Made by a program: the position numbers and the translations under genes. Under the pieces are notes generated by a model, which was given only the letters and a program-made list of their open reading frames with translations, was not told the DNA's origin and did no database searches. This document shows, piece after piece, positions 42,470 through 52,032 of a stretch of DNA of 64,000 bases. How positions within the stretch are numbered: the first letter of the stretch is position 1; every line of letters starts with the position of its first letter. Origin of the DNA: Perlabentimonas gracilis (GTDB lineage Bacteria; Bacteroidota; Bacteroidia; Bacteroidales; Tenuifilaceae); the NCBI RefSeq assembly GCF_011174675.1, contig NZ_JAANIG010000011.1:50880-114879 (forward strand), written 5' to 3'.

Positions 42470-44860
42470 TTACACACCGGAAAGAGATACGTTGATAACA
42501 ATCTCAAATCCATTGAAATCAGGATTGTTTTCATCAATTGTAATCATTTCATCATAGGTGTCATGCCCTGATTCGTATACGGTGATGTTGTATTCACCCT
42601 CTGGCACATTGTAAAAGGTTGTAATGCCCGACTGGTCTGTAGTCTGGTCAAGATAAGTGCTGGTTTCTTCAGAGTTAAGGTTAACTTCGGCATTAGCTAT
42701 AGGAGTTATCCAGAAATTATCAATTACAACAACTTTAACCGTAAACTTCTTAGGTGGCTCAAGTGTTACGTTTACAAATAGATTCTGCCCCTCAATAACG
42801 TCAATTTTTCCTGTGGTCTCTTTGAAGCCTTCGCAATAAATTGAGTATTCCCATTGTCCTGCAGGAACCTCGTATAAAGTTGCTTTTCCAGGTGTATCAT
42901 AGTCAATGTAGCCCCATATGTCTTCATGGCCAATACGAGATAGTATTACATCCCCTTGAAGTACTGGTTTTCCTTGAGAGTCTTTTATGTTAAAGACTAT
43001 CTTGGGCAACTCGGTAAGGATTACGTTGTACACTTGGGTTAGTTCGGTGGTTACCACAAGTTCTCCTCCTTCGTAAGTTTCATAACCCACTTCGGGCACG
43101 TTTACGGAGTAGGGGCGCGTGCCTGGTTCAAGGTAGAATACGGCAACACCATTAATGTTTGTGTATGACACGTCTTCTCCTACCATCACTTCAGTATACC
43201 TAATTGGTTCTCCATATTGGTTTTGTACAACGATGCTTACTTTAGGTAGGCTTGTAGCGTCAAGGCGTTCAACCTGAGTCTTGTCTTCATTAACAAGATA
43301 GTTGCTAATTTCTAGGTCGTAGTAACCAGGAGCCTCAATTATGTAGTTGTAAGTTCCGTTTCCAATGTTAAAGTTATGTGTACCGCTGGGCCCGCTAAGT
43401 ATTGGATCACCACCGAATGATGGCCATAAACTTACAGTTGAGTTTAATATCGGATTTTCTGTGTCATTGTCAATCACGCTAACCGTAAATTTAGTGGGGG
43501 CATCTGTGGTGAATTCTTTGGCGTCACCATATCCAGTAAGCATATCGGAATTAGTGGCAAAGGCTCTTACTACATAAGTTGTTCCTGGTTTTAGCATTGA
43601 TAGGGTAAGGTTGTTGAAGTCCGTTGATGTGCCAGCCAGAACAATTCCACCTTCTGCCTTGGTTAAATTAGCAACGTTGTCTAAGGTTGGAACTCGGAGC
43701 CCTTTTTGGGAGTATACAACACCAGTAGCAATAATGGAAGTGCCACCATTGTCAAGGAGTTTTCCCCCTGCAATGGCTGTTGTTTGGGTAATGCTTTTAA
43801 CAATGTAAGTGCCCATTTTGGGGGCAACGGCTAGGTTGGTGGCAACAAACGTGCCTTGCTCCGAGATGGAGAACAACTCGGTGGGTTCATAATTAAAGTC
43901 TAACCCAGAAACGCTAAAGCCTATGGGCAATGCGTTTTTGCTAGGCGATGGCTTAACGTACACATCGGTGCGCTCAGGAACCACGGTAAACACATCGTAT
44001 GTGCCAGTGCTTTTTGTTGTGGTTCGACCCGAGATGGCAAAACCGCCCTTGGTCTTTGTGGTTGTTTCCTCAACAAATACTTGGGTTAGGCTTGGGGTAA
44101 CAGTTAATATATCTGCTTCACCTTCTTTGGTTGTTGTACGGCCCGAGATGGCAAAACCGCCCTTGGTTTTGGTGGTGGGTTCGTCAACATAAATTTGGGT
44201 GAGCTCTGGGGTTACCGTAAGTATCTCCTGGGTTCCCTTGGTGGTTGTTTTGCCGCTAATGGCAAATGCGCCCTTAGTTTTGGCGCCACTAGTTTCATCT
44301 ATAAGAATCTCAACGCCATTCTCGTAAACGGCAAAAACGGTTTCACCCTTAGAGTTTTTTACTTGGAAAATGGGAACCTCTTCGCTGTTGGTGCCATCGG
44401 ATACAACTTGCAATGTTCCGCTTATTGTTGCGTTGCCCCCATCGCCCTCAATGGTTTTGCTAGAGAAGGCAAAGTTGGCATATGGTACTGAGAGCAGCTG
44501 GGTTACGCCCATTGTTTGGTAGCTACTTCCACCGTTCAGGTCGAGTCCAACCTTTAGGTAGTAGTTTGCAGTAGACCAGTTGATTGCTGAGTAGTCGCCA
44601 CTTTTCGATTTGCCTTGTCCCAGTATTACGTTTACAAGACCAAATTCATTGGTAGTGGGGGTGAATGTTTCGGAGTAAACCGAGGTGCCGGAAGAACTTC
44701 CTTGCAGAACGCTGAGTTGTAGCCCTATCTGTTGGTTGGCCACAACCTCGCCTGTCGAATTGCGTATTACGGCCTGGTAGTTCATTCCCAACGGAGCTTG
44801 TGCCATGGTTGCCAATGTACACAAACCCGAAAAGAGTAAGGTGAGTAGGATTCTTTTCAT
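42470..44860 (-). CDS. Large secreted repeat protein with GFAISGRTTTK repeats and CnaB/CarboxypepD-like domains
   Basis: This 796-residue protein has a signal peptide (1-20). An N-terminal domain common in Bacteroidota fibre-like proteins follows (LGMNYQAVIRNSTGEVVANQ to PYANFAF, 24-132). Residues 194-304 hold three units of about 37 residues, each with TKG(A/G)FAISG(K/R)TTTK, then (I/F)LTVTP-like strands and (I/V)YV. A fibronectin-like segment (TTYVVRAFATNSDM) lies near 430. The rest is four or five beta-sandwich units of the CarboxypepD_reg/CnaB type (PTKFTVSVIDNDTENPILNS and similar). No sorting domain is seen at its end; the next gene carries one. A surface or matrix role is inferred. Confidence 0.75.
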   Translation of the reverse strand: MKRILLTLLFSGLCTLATMAQAPLGMNYQAVIRNSTGEVVANQQIGLQLSVLQGSSSGTSVYSETFTPTTNEFGLVNVILGQGKSKSGDYSAINWSTANYYLKVGLDLNGGSSYQTMGVTQLLSVPYANFAFSSKTIEGDGGNATISGTLQVVSDGTNSEEVPIFQVKNSKGETVFAVYENGVEILIDETSGAKTKGAFAISGKTTTKGTQEILTVTPELTQIYVDEPTTKTKGGFAISGRTTTKEGEADILTVTPSLTQVFVEETTTKTKGGFAISGRTTTKSTGTYDVFTVVPERTDVYVKPSPSKNALPIGFSVSGLDFNYEPTELFSISEQGTFVATNLAVAPKMGTYIVKSITQTTAIAGGKLLDNGGTSIIATGVVYSQKGLRVPTLDNVANLTKAEGGIVLAGTSTDFNNLTLSMLKPGTTYVVRAFATNSDMLTGYGDAKEFTTDAPTKFTVSVIDNDTENPILNSTVSLWPSFGGDPILSGPSGTHNFNIGNGTYNYIIEAPGYYDLEISNYLVNEDKTQVERLDATSLPKVSIVVQNQYGEPIRYTEVMVGEDVSYTNINGVAVFYLEPGTRPYSVNVPEVGYETYEGGELVVTTELTQVYNVILTELPKIVFNIKDSQGKPVLQGDVILSRIGHEDIWGYIDYDTPGKATLYEVPAGQWEYSIYCEGFKETTGKIDVIEGQNLFVNVTLEPPKKFTVKVVVIDNFWITPIANAEVNLNSEETSTYLDQTTDQSGITTFYNVPEGEYNITVYESGHDTYDEMITIDENNPDFNGFEIVINVSLSGV
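43949..44281 (-). repeat. Coding tandem repeats in the secreted repeat protein
   Basis: Three consecutive units of about 36-38 codons (residues 194-229, 230-267, 268-304) share the GFAISGRTTTK core, with a partial fourth (PIGFSVSG) after them. The DNA of the units is also similar, so expansion was probably fairly recent. Confidence 0.8.
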
Positions 44861-45125
44861 AGTAATTGTAGGTTAGGTTAGAATTAAATTTTTTTGGGTT
44901 TGGCTAGTATTTTATCTGATTTAAGAACTGTGTAGCATCTTTATTGTCAGTTTGAAGCAATATCAAATATACATCAAAAAAAGAACCAATTGCCAAGAAT
45001 TTTTGAATTGGGTTATTAAAAAAATGAAAACGTAGCCTTTTATGTTGAATATGATTTCGGGGTTGTCATATTCTAGTAAGTTTTTACGTGTGGGGTTAAC
45101 CAATTAACCTTAGCGGTTTTTTAAA

Positions 45126-48100
45126 TTAGAAACTTGCCCTTACACCAATTACAATTTGATCGTCTATTTGTTCGTAACCCTCCATCCAGCTGTTCATCTC
45201 GTTGCGCAGAATCTCTTTTTGCTCTTCCATTGGTAGATGGTGGATAGATAGCAGGTATTCCTTGAAGTTCTTCTTCATATATTTTCTGCCGTTAGCTCCG
45301 CCAAACTGATCGATGTAACCATCGGAAAACATGTAGAATGTGTCACCAGGTTGTAGCTGTATATCGGTCCGCTGAAAAGGAATGTCTTGCTTAACGTATG
45401 CCCCAATTGGCATCTTGTCGGGTTTGTACTCTGTTAGCTCACCATTTCTGATAAGTACAAGCGGGTTGTTGGCTCCAGAGAACTCCAACTTCATAGTGTT
45501 CAGGTCGATGGATGCGAGAGCCATATCCATTCCATCCTTCCGTTCCTCCCTGTCGCCTTCTCTTAGCCCTTGGCTTAAGGTGTTTATAACGTACTGGCGA
45601 AGTAGGTTGAGGATAGAGTCGGAGTGGTTTATGTCGAGTTTGGCTACAATCTCATTGAGGAACGATGTGCCCAGCATGCTCATGAATGCACCTGGAACAC
45701 CGTGCCCAGTACAGTCGGCAGCTATGAATATTAATCTTTTCTGCTTCTCGAAATGGTGAACCCAGTAGAAATCGCCGCTTACAATATCCTTAGGGGCAAA
45801 GTAGATAAAGTAGTCGAACAATTTGCACGTTTGCTTATCGGGTAACACGGCGGTTTGTATACGCTTAGCGTACCTAATGGAATCGGTGATGGAGATATTC
45901 TGCTGCTCAATCTTCTTGTTTTTCTCCACAACCTCGGCAGTTCGTTCCTTCACAATGGCCTCGAGCTTGCGGTTGTCTTCCTGCAGCTTGCGGGTATACC
46001 AGGCTATGGTTAGGCGTATGATTATAAAGGCTCCAGCAATGTATATGAGGTATGCCCACCATGTTAGGTACCATGGTGGTAGGATTTTGAATTCGAAGAT
46101 TGCCTCCTGGCTAACAACTCCGTATATGTTTTTTGACCTTACGTGGAACAGGTAAGTGCCGCCCGAAAGGTTGGTGTAGTTACGGAAATCCTTCTCTTCC
46201 CAAGCTGACCAACCCTTGTCGAAGCCCTCAAGGTACGACTGGTATAGCGTTTCGCTCTCCGACTCGAAGTAGGGAGTGCTAAAAGTGAAGGTGATGCTAT
46301 TGTATCTGTTTGCAATGGGGCTGTGGAAATAAAGCTTGTTGGCATCGGCGTTAAATAGGGTAAGTCCACCTGCTCCTCTGTAAACGGTTGAGTCGTATCC
46401 CACCTTAACCGTCCGAATAAGCGTTTTGAAAGTTCTCCTGAAATCTTTCTCGGTACTTCGGTTGTGAACATACAGCCCTTCCTGCCCACCAATAAATGTC
46501 AACTCGTTATGTGCTGAGCCCGAAGAAATTGTCATTGAGGGGATCATTCTAAGGGCACAAGTGTCAATTCGCCAGTCACTATCAGCTCTGTAGGCTAGCG
46601 CAGCCAGCGTAGCATTTTGCTGCTCGAACGATACCAGTGCGGAGGTATCGGTGAGAGTAAAGAAATTTTTAATTTCTCTATCATTGGGCTTGAAGTGATT
46701 GTTTATGCTACATATGGAGAAGGTGTTAGCCTGCTCATTGAGCTGGTATACTTCCCCATTAGCAACAAAATGTATTTTATTCTGAAATGTAATGAAATCG
46801 CCGTTAAGCTGGGCGGCTAGATTTGGCAGCGGCATAGTTTTTCCATTGCTGCTTACAAATTTGGCTCCCGATAGCGTGTTGCACCAAAGGTTTCCGCTGG
46901 TGTCCTCAACAATTCTTGTAACCGTTGTGTCGGCCAATGCAAATACGTCGGGGTCGAGGATAAACCGATTACCCTGTTGGCTAAGCTTGCGTATTCCGCG
47001 TGAGGATGCCACATAAATTACCTCGGGTTTTACTTTGGATTGCAGCAGCTGGTATGTTTCAATTCCAAGGTTAAACGGGTATGCTTTTTTACCTTTAATC
47101 TCGTATATATCGCGTACGCTAGCGGCAATAAGTTTGCTCTGGTTGTTATGCTTGTAGTTAATCATAGAGTATACCTCTTCGCCAAAAATACCCTCAACCT
47201 GAACAAATTGGGAGGTCTTGCTGTAGTTCTGTTCAAGCAATGAAACACCATACATTGTTGAGGCGTAGTACCTATTGTCGTACCAAAGCATATTGTATAC
47301 GGTTCCCTTTAGTCCCAACTCATCGGAAAAGTAACGTATGGGCGACCCAATATTAACTGCAGATAAACCATTTATTAGTGAAAGCCATATTACACCCGGT
47401 TGTATTGAAGAATGGAAAAGGTTGGTTACGATTTCGGTGGGTAACCCCGTCTCCTTATTTATATGGGTAACAATTTCGCCGTTTCGATTTATTACATATA
47501 ATCCATCGAGACGAGTTGCAAAGGCAAAGTGATTATCGTCAACCACAATTCCTGCATAAATTAGCTTATCAACAAGAATGCTCAGCGTTTGCTGTGCTCT
47601 GGAGTTGAAGTTGAATTTAGATGTTTCGCCCGATTCGGTATTAAGAAGCGACAACCCCTCGCCAGCGCTGGCTACAAGAAGTGTATTGGTACTCCACGGT
47701 AGGATGGAAAAGATATCGTTTTGGGCAAATTGTTTTCCTCCTTTAATCAGTTTTAACTCATTATCCTCAAGCACGTGTAGCCCACTTTCATAATTGTCAA
47801 CGTAAAGTTTATCGTTAACCTGAAAGCTCCAAAAGCTGTTCTCGGGCAAAATAATGCTGCTAATGCTGTTGCTGTTGATATTGTAAACAAATATTCGTGG
47901 AAGGGTGCAGAAAAATATCTTATCATCGAATGCATATGTTTTCCAAACCCTATTAACACCAATGCTATCGCCCACAAGTGGCCTAAGCGATTCGTACATG
48001 ATTTGTCCCTGATCATCAGATGTGAGGCGGCCAAAGTCGTCGGTTCCACCAACGTATATTACGCCATCGGAGCCTGTGGCAAGCGAAAAGATATACGTTT

Positions 48101-48350
48101 GCCCTGGAACGTTTATTCTGTTCCAGTTTCTTCCATCGTATTCTAGAATATATTCGGAGTTACCAAAATACATTACCCCTCGCTCGTCTTGCGTTATTGA
48201 CCAATTAGCCTCCGAGGCATTGTAAGTTTTATGCGAATAGTTTTGAAGTATGGGAATACCCATAGGGTTTACCTGCGATATTGCTAGCTGGCAACTAAGT
48301 ATAGCAACAGTTACGACTGAAAATACTTTTCTAGGGATATAGCTTTTCAT
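45126..48350 (-). CDS. Two-component-type propeller sensor with SpoIIE serine phosphatase output
   Basis: The start at 48350 (MKSYIPRKVFSVVTVAIL) is chosen because it gives a normal signal peptide; the frame extends eight codons further. The product is 1074 residues. It has an extracytoplasmic seven-plus-seven-bladed Reg_prop-type propeller (for example WSITQDERGVMYFGNSEYIL near 58) and a Y_Y_Y domain at about 675-745 with YESYLEGFD-like YQSYLEGFDKGWSAWEEKDF. A transmembrane helix WAYLIYIAGAFIIIRLTIAWY near 755 and a coiled coil follow. A cytoplasmic PP2C/SpoIIE phosphatase carries IVSGDFYW, DCTGHGVPGAFMSMLG, DGMDMA and SDGYIDQFGG. The domain plan is that of hybrid two-component sensors, with a phosphatase in place of the kinase. 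Ligand and substrate are unknown. Confidence 0.88.
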   Translation of the reverse strand: MKSYIPRKVFSVVTVAILSCQLAISQVNPMGIPILQNYSHKTYNASEANWSITQDERGVMYFGNSEYILEYDGRNWNRINVPGQTYIFSLATGSDGVIYVGGTDDFGRLTSDDQGQIMYESLRPLVGDSIGVNRVWKTYAFDDKIFFCTLPRIFVYNINSNSISSIILPENSFWSFQVNDKLYVDNYESGLHVLEDNELKLIKGGKQFAQNDIFSILPWSTNTLLVASAGEGLSLLNTESGETSKFNFNSRAQQTLSILVDKLIYAGIVVDDNHFAFATRLDGLYVINRNGEIVTHINKETGLPTEIVTNLFHSSIQPGVIWLSLINGLSAVNIGSPIRYFSDELGLKGTVYNMLWYDNRYYASTMYGVSLLEQNYSKTSQFVQVEGIFGEEVYSMINYKHNNQSKLIAASVRDIYEIKGKKAYPFNLGIETYQLLQSKVKPEVIYVASSRGIRKLSQQGNRFILDPDVFALADTTVTRIVEDTSGNLWCNTLSGAKFVSSNGKTMPLPNLAAQLNGDFITFQNKIHFVANGEVYQLNEQANTFSICSINNHFKPNDREIKNFFTLTDTSALVSFEQQNATLAALAYRADSDWRIDTCALRMIPSMTISSGSAHNELTFIGGQEGLYVHNRSTEKDFRRTFKTLIRTVKVGYDSTVYRGAGGLTLFNADANKLYFHSPIANRYNSITFTFSTPYFESESETLYQSYLEGFDKGWSAWEEKDFRNYTNLSGGTYLFHVRSKNIYGVVSQEAIFEFKILPPWYLTWWAYLIYIAGAFIIIRLTIAWYTRKLQEDNRKLEAIVKERTAEVVEKNKKIEQQNISITDSIRYAKRIQTAVLPDKQTCKLFDYFIYFAPKDIVSGDFYWVHHFEKQKRLIFIAADCTGHGVPGAFMSMLGTSFLNEIVAKLDINHSDSILNLLRQYVINTLSQGLREGDREERKDGMDMALASIDLNTMKLEFSGANNPLVLIRNGELTEYKPDKMPIGAYVKQDIPFQRTDIQLQPGDTFYMFSDGYIDQFGGANGRKYMKKNFKEYLLSIHHLPMEEQKEILRNEMNSWMEGYEQIDDQIVIGVRASF

Positions 48351-48488
48351 TTCAATAAAAGAATTATAATACAATTTTAAGCATTTTTTTGCATTATTGC
48401 ATCGGTTGCGTTTCTAAATAGTTGCACTTTATGTCCAAGCTAATTGATTTAATGGTTGGTTTGCCGTTGAAATATGGTTTTGCTGCCA

Positions 48489-48517
48489 TTGTAATAAGTT
48501 TTAGTTAACTATTTTTG
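48489..48517 (+). promoter_or_regulatory. Candidate promoter of the glycosyltransferase cluster
   Basis: TTG (48489-48491), 18 bp spacer, TATTTTTG (48510-48517). The start codon is 29 bp downstream. Confidence 0.5.
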
Positions 48518-48546
48518 TGGGTAAACCGAAGTAGAAATAATTGAAT

Positions 48547-50415
48547 ATGAATTTATGTAAACGCTTAACGCTTACTCGAGTTGTAATTGCAGTTGTAATT
48601 CTAACCTCCATATTTGCAAATATACAGCGAAAGATGTGGACGTGGGAAGACCGAATAATTCAGTGGGATGTTAAGTCGTACTACGCATATTTGCCTGCTG
48701 CATTTATTCATGGCGATTTATCGCTTGAGTTTACAAAGGCTGATCCCGATAAATACATTAAAAACTACTGGCCCGGCACAGCGCCCAATGGGGCAAAGGT
48801 TGTTGTTACCAGTATGGGGATGGCTTTTTTGTATCTACCCTTTTTCTTTATTGCCCATGTGTGGGCATTGCTGGGTGGTTATGAGGCCGATGGGTACTCT
48901 TTACCCTATCTTGTGATGATGCAATTTTCGGTTCTCCCATATTTGCTACTGGGGTTGGTTCTATTGCGAAGAATCTTACTTAAGCATTTCTCTGAGATTG
49001 CCTCTGCACTTGCTTTGGCGGGTGTTGGACTTGGTACCAACTTGTTTCATTACTCAAATACCGAGGGAGCAATGTCGCATGGCTTTAGCTTTGCGCTATT
49101 TGCTGCACTGTTATATCTTACCATAAAATGGTGGGCAAAGCCAACCCTTCGAAAAACCGTATTGGTTGGCTTGCTCTCGGGGCTAATCGTTCTTATTCGT
49201 CCTACAAATATTGTGGTACTGCTTGTTTTCGGATTTTATGGCATAACAACTTTCAAAGGTATTGGCGAGCGCATTCTTTTCTTTATAAAAAGATGGAAGT
49301 ATGTGCTTGTTATTGGCCTTTGCGCCTTGCTGGTTTGGGCGCCGCAGCTGGTTTACTGGAAATGGCTTACGGGGGATTGGTTTTACTACTCCTACGGCGA
49401 CGATGCTAAATTCTTTTGGAGTAACCCTCAGTTTTTAAGCGGATTATTTAGCTACCGTAAGGGCTGGTTTGTTTACACGCCTATAATGGTTTTCGCTATT
49501 ATCGGTTTGGTTCAAACATTTCGAAAGCATAGGGAGTATTTTACCCCGATAACGTTGTTCCTAGTGGCGAATTTGTATGTGGTATTTTCGTGGTGGAACT
49601 GGTGGTATGGTGGCGGTTTTGGTCAGCGAGCACTAATTGAGTCGTATGCAATTTTGGCTTTTCCTTTGACCGCTTTTATTGATGCTGGGGTATCTTCGGG
49701 AAAACTTTGGAAGCGAATTGCTACCGTTACTACCATATTACTATTCACTGCTCAGGGCCTATTTATGAATATCCAGTACTACTCTGGGGTAATACATTGG
49801 GATTCGATGACCAAGGAGGCGTACTGGAAATCGTTCTTTCGATCTACAAAACATCCCAATCTCGATAGATACCTGCAGCGATTGGATTATGAACTCGCGC
49901 GCAAGGGCATTTATATCCCCGAGAAAAAGCCCAGCACTATTGTTGCCAACGCAGCAGTATGCGATATGGAAACTATAGATGCAACAGGGACACAATTTCT
50001 GTCGATTGATGGTTTGCTTGAATTACACAATGCGAAGCAGCAAACCAGTAGGTACTCCCGATCGGGCAACCATTCTGTTGAAGTTAACAGCAATACCCCA
50101 TTTGCCCTAAACCATAGGATAAGCGTAAAGCCTGGCGATCAGCTGGAGTTCGAAATTTGGCGACACTCCAAATCGTCGCGTGAGGCTGCGCTAATCATTT
50201 CGGCACAGGATGCTAATAATTTTTACAAAAAAACCGATCGCAAGATTAGCTCCGAGGGCGACTGGGATCAGCTGGTATACACACTGGTAGTTCCCAAGGA
50301 TTATCCCGATAGCTTGCTTGTGGTATACGTTTGGAGCCCCAAGCGTGAAACGGCTTACTTTGATGACTATTCGGTAAAACGGATGACTGCAGATCAGTAT
50401 GATGAAAGCAATTGA
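48547..50415 (+). CDS. GT-C type membrane glycosyltransferase with C-terminal beta-rich domain
   Basis: ATG at 48547 is preferred over TTG at 48541. The 622-residue protein has about ten membrane segments in its first 430 residues. Luminal loop 1 has the acid-rich WTWEDRIIQWDVKSYYAYLP (33-52), the usual catalytic position of GT-C enzymes that use polyprenyl-phosphate sugars. The last 150 residues are soluble (from about 471, VCDMETID). They contain GDQLEFEIWRHSKSSREAAL and LLVVYVWSPKRETAYFDDYS, and match the C-terminus of the 53059 protein. It shares a 17-bp overlap with the next gene. Confidence 0.8.
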   Translation: MNLCKRLTLTRVVIAVVILTSIFANIQRKMWTWEDRIIQWDVKSYYAYLPAAFIHGDLSLEFTKADPDKYIKNYWPGTAPNGAKVVVTSMGMAFLYLPFFFIAHVWALLGGYEADGYSLPYLVMMQFSVLPYLLLGLVLLRRILLKHFSEIASALALAGVGLGTNLFHYSNTEGAMSHGFSFALFAALLYLTIKWWAKPTLRKTVLVGLLSGLIVLIRPTNIVVLLVFGFYGITTFKGIGERILFFIKRWKYVLVIGLCALLVWAPQLVYWKWLTGDWFYYSYGDDAKFFWSNPQFLSGLFSYRKGWFVYTPIMVFAIIGLVQTFRKHREYFTPITLFLVANLYVVFSWWNWWYGGGFGQRALIESYAILAFPLTAFIDAGVSSGKLWKRIATVTTILLFTAQGLFMNIQYYSGVIHWDSMTKEAYWKSFFRSTKHPNLDRYLQRLDYELARKGIYIPEKKPSTIVANAAVCDMETIDATGTQFLSIDGLLELHNAKQQTSRYSRSGNHSVEVNSNTPFALNHRISVKPGDQLEFEIWRHSKSSREAALIISAQDANNFYKKTDRKISSEGDWDQLVYTLVVPKDYPDSLLVVYVWSPKRETAYFDDYSVKRMTADQYDESN

Positions 50416-52030
50416 AAAGAACTCTCCATACATAGTCTGGATTACGAGTTTAGTTTTGTTGGCTGTTTTTTCTGTGCTAGCCTTTGCCAGTTTAACACCT
50501 CAGCAAGTTTCGGTTTACTTCAATTCCGATACGTTTTACTTGGCCTCCATTTTTCGCGATGTATTTGTTGATGGGAGCGGTTTTAAGGGCTGGAACCTTA
50601 ATGCAGCACCCAATTTTTTCCCCGATTTCTTTATTTTTTCCTTAATTAATTCAGTATTCTCCAACGTAAGGTTAGCCTATCTGGTTTTTAGCCTTGTTCA
50701 GGTGGTGCTAATTGCATTGCTTTTCAACGCCATCCTGTTACAGGTCGATAAAATGATTACATTCCATCATCTAGCTATATCGAATTTGTTTTTAATTCTA
50801 TTCCCATTATCAACCCTTATCTCTGGCGATTTTATATTTACCTTTTACCTATTCAGCTTAAGCTACCATATCGGCGCTTTTGTTATGGCCTTGCTTGCCT
50901 TGTTGCTGTCGTTGAAGATACTAAATCGATATTCAAAACCATTAACTATTGCTTTGGGGCTTGTTGTGCTCGTCGCAACTTATAATGATAAGCTGTTTAT
51001 TCCAACCTTTGTATTCCCACTTTTACTATGGCTAGCTTTTGCATTTTCTCGAGCTAAGGTTCGGGTTTTATTCCTTACTGTTGTTACTGTGCTGGTTTCG
51101 TCAGTTTTAGGCTTGGTGCTCTTCGATGTGGTTAGGAACATGGGATATGTGCACTTTATTGACACTGGTTGGAAGATGTTCAACTTTAGCAATGTGTCCT
51201 CATCGTTTCAGGTGGCAGGTGAGCAAACCATGAGATTTATCACAAAAGGTCATGTTAGCGGTTGGGTGGTAATTATTTCCATTTTGGTTTTTGGATTCCT
51301 TACAGTAAGGGTGTTTGGTTTGGCTCGCCTTATTGTCAAATCAAGGAAAACAGATGGCTCCTTCCGTTTTTCGACTGATCATGCTTTCGCCCTTTTTGTT
51401 TGGGCAAATATTCCCATTGTTTGGTTAACGCCAATACTCAACGGCAGCTATGTAAGCCCAGCCATTCTTAGGTTTAATATCCATGCATATTATTTGGCAG
51501 TGCTTTGCGTTGGGTATATCGTTTTTTTACTCATCAGCAATAAAAAGTATATAGCAACCATATCCTATTCGTTGGTGGTTGGTGCTACGGTTTTAGGATT
51601 CGCACTATGGATATTAAATGCTGAGAGTTATTCGCTTAAAACGGTCATCTCGTATTACCCCAAAAGGGTTGAGGCCATTGATGATTTTGTGCGGGAAACG
51701 GGTGTTAAGTATGGTATTTCGGAATACTGGAGTGCCAAATCATCAACCATGCTATCAAAGGAGGGCGCTAGGATATACCATGTTCACCCAAACCTTCGGA
51801 TTTGGTATCACGTTACCAACAAAAACTGGTATTACAAGGGTGGCAAAGGGGAGCACGGCAATCCTCGTTTCGAAATGATTGTTATGAATGGTTTCGACTC
51901 TACTCGGGTTGCTAACATTCTCGGGTCGCCATTGCTGGTAAAAAAATACCCCGAGGCTAACCTCGAGATATGGAAAGTTCGCGAGTTTGAGTTCGATCCC
52001 CAAACGCAGCTGCCTAGCCCTGTTGAATAG
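50399..52030 (+). CDS. Integral membrane protein, GT-C-like
   Basis: This 543-residue protein starts at an ATG at 50399 or 50402, inside the end of the preceding gene, so the two are probably translationally coupled. About ten hydrophobic segments cover residues 10-410. A luminal loop near 35-60 has YFNSDTFYLASIFRDVF, with an Asp in the place of the GT-C catalytic acid. A C-terminal periplasmic part of about 120 residues (ETGVKYGISEYWSAKSSTML) has no similarity that I recognise. The family is not certain. Topology and context suggest a glycosyltransferase for a lipid-linked sugar. Confidence 0.65.
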   Translation: MMKAIEKNSPYIVWITSLVLLAVFSVLAFASLTPQQVSVYFNSDTFYLASIFRDVFVDGSGFKGWNLNAAPNFFPDFFIFSLINSVFSNVRLAYLVFSLVQVVLIALLFNAILLQVDKMITFHHLAISNLFLILFPLSTLISGDFIFTFYLFSLSYHIGAFVMALLALLLSLKILNRYSKPLTIALGLVVLVATYNDKLFIPTFVFPLLLWLAFAFSRAKVRVLFLTVVTVLVSSVLGLVLFDVVRNMGYVHFIDTGWKMFNFSNVSSSFQVAGEQTMRFITKGHVSGWVVIISILVFGFLTVRVFGLARLIVKSRKTDGSFRFSTDHAFALFVWANIPIVWLTPILNGSYVSPAILRFNIHAYYLAVLCVGYIVFLLISNKKYIATISYSLVVGATVLGFALWILNAESYSLKTVISYYPKRVEAIDDFVRETGVKYGISEYWSAKSSTMLSKEGARIYHVHPNLRIWYHVTNKNWYYKGGKGEHGNPRFEMIVMNGFDSTRVANILGSPLLVKKYPEANLEIWKVREFEFDPQTQLPSPVE

Positions 52031-52032
52031 CG

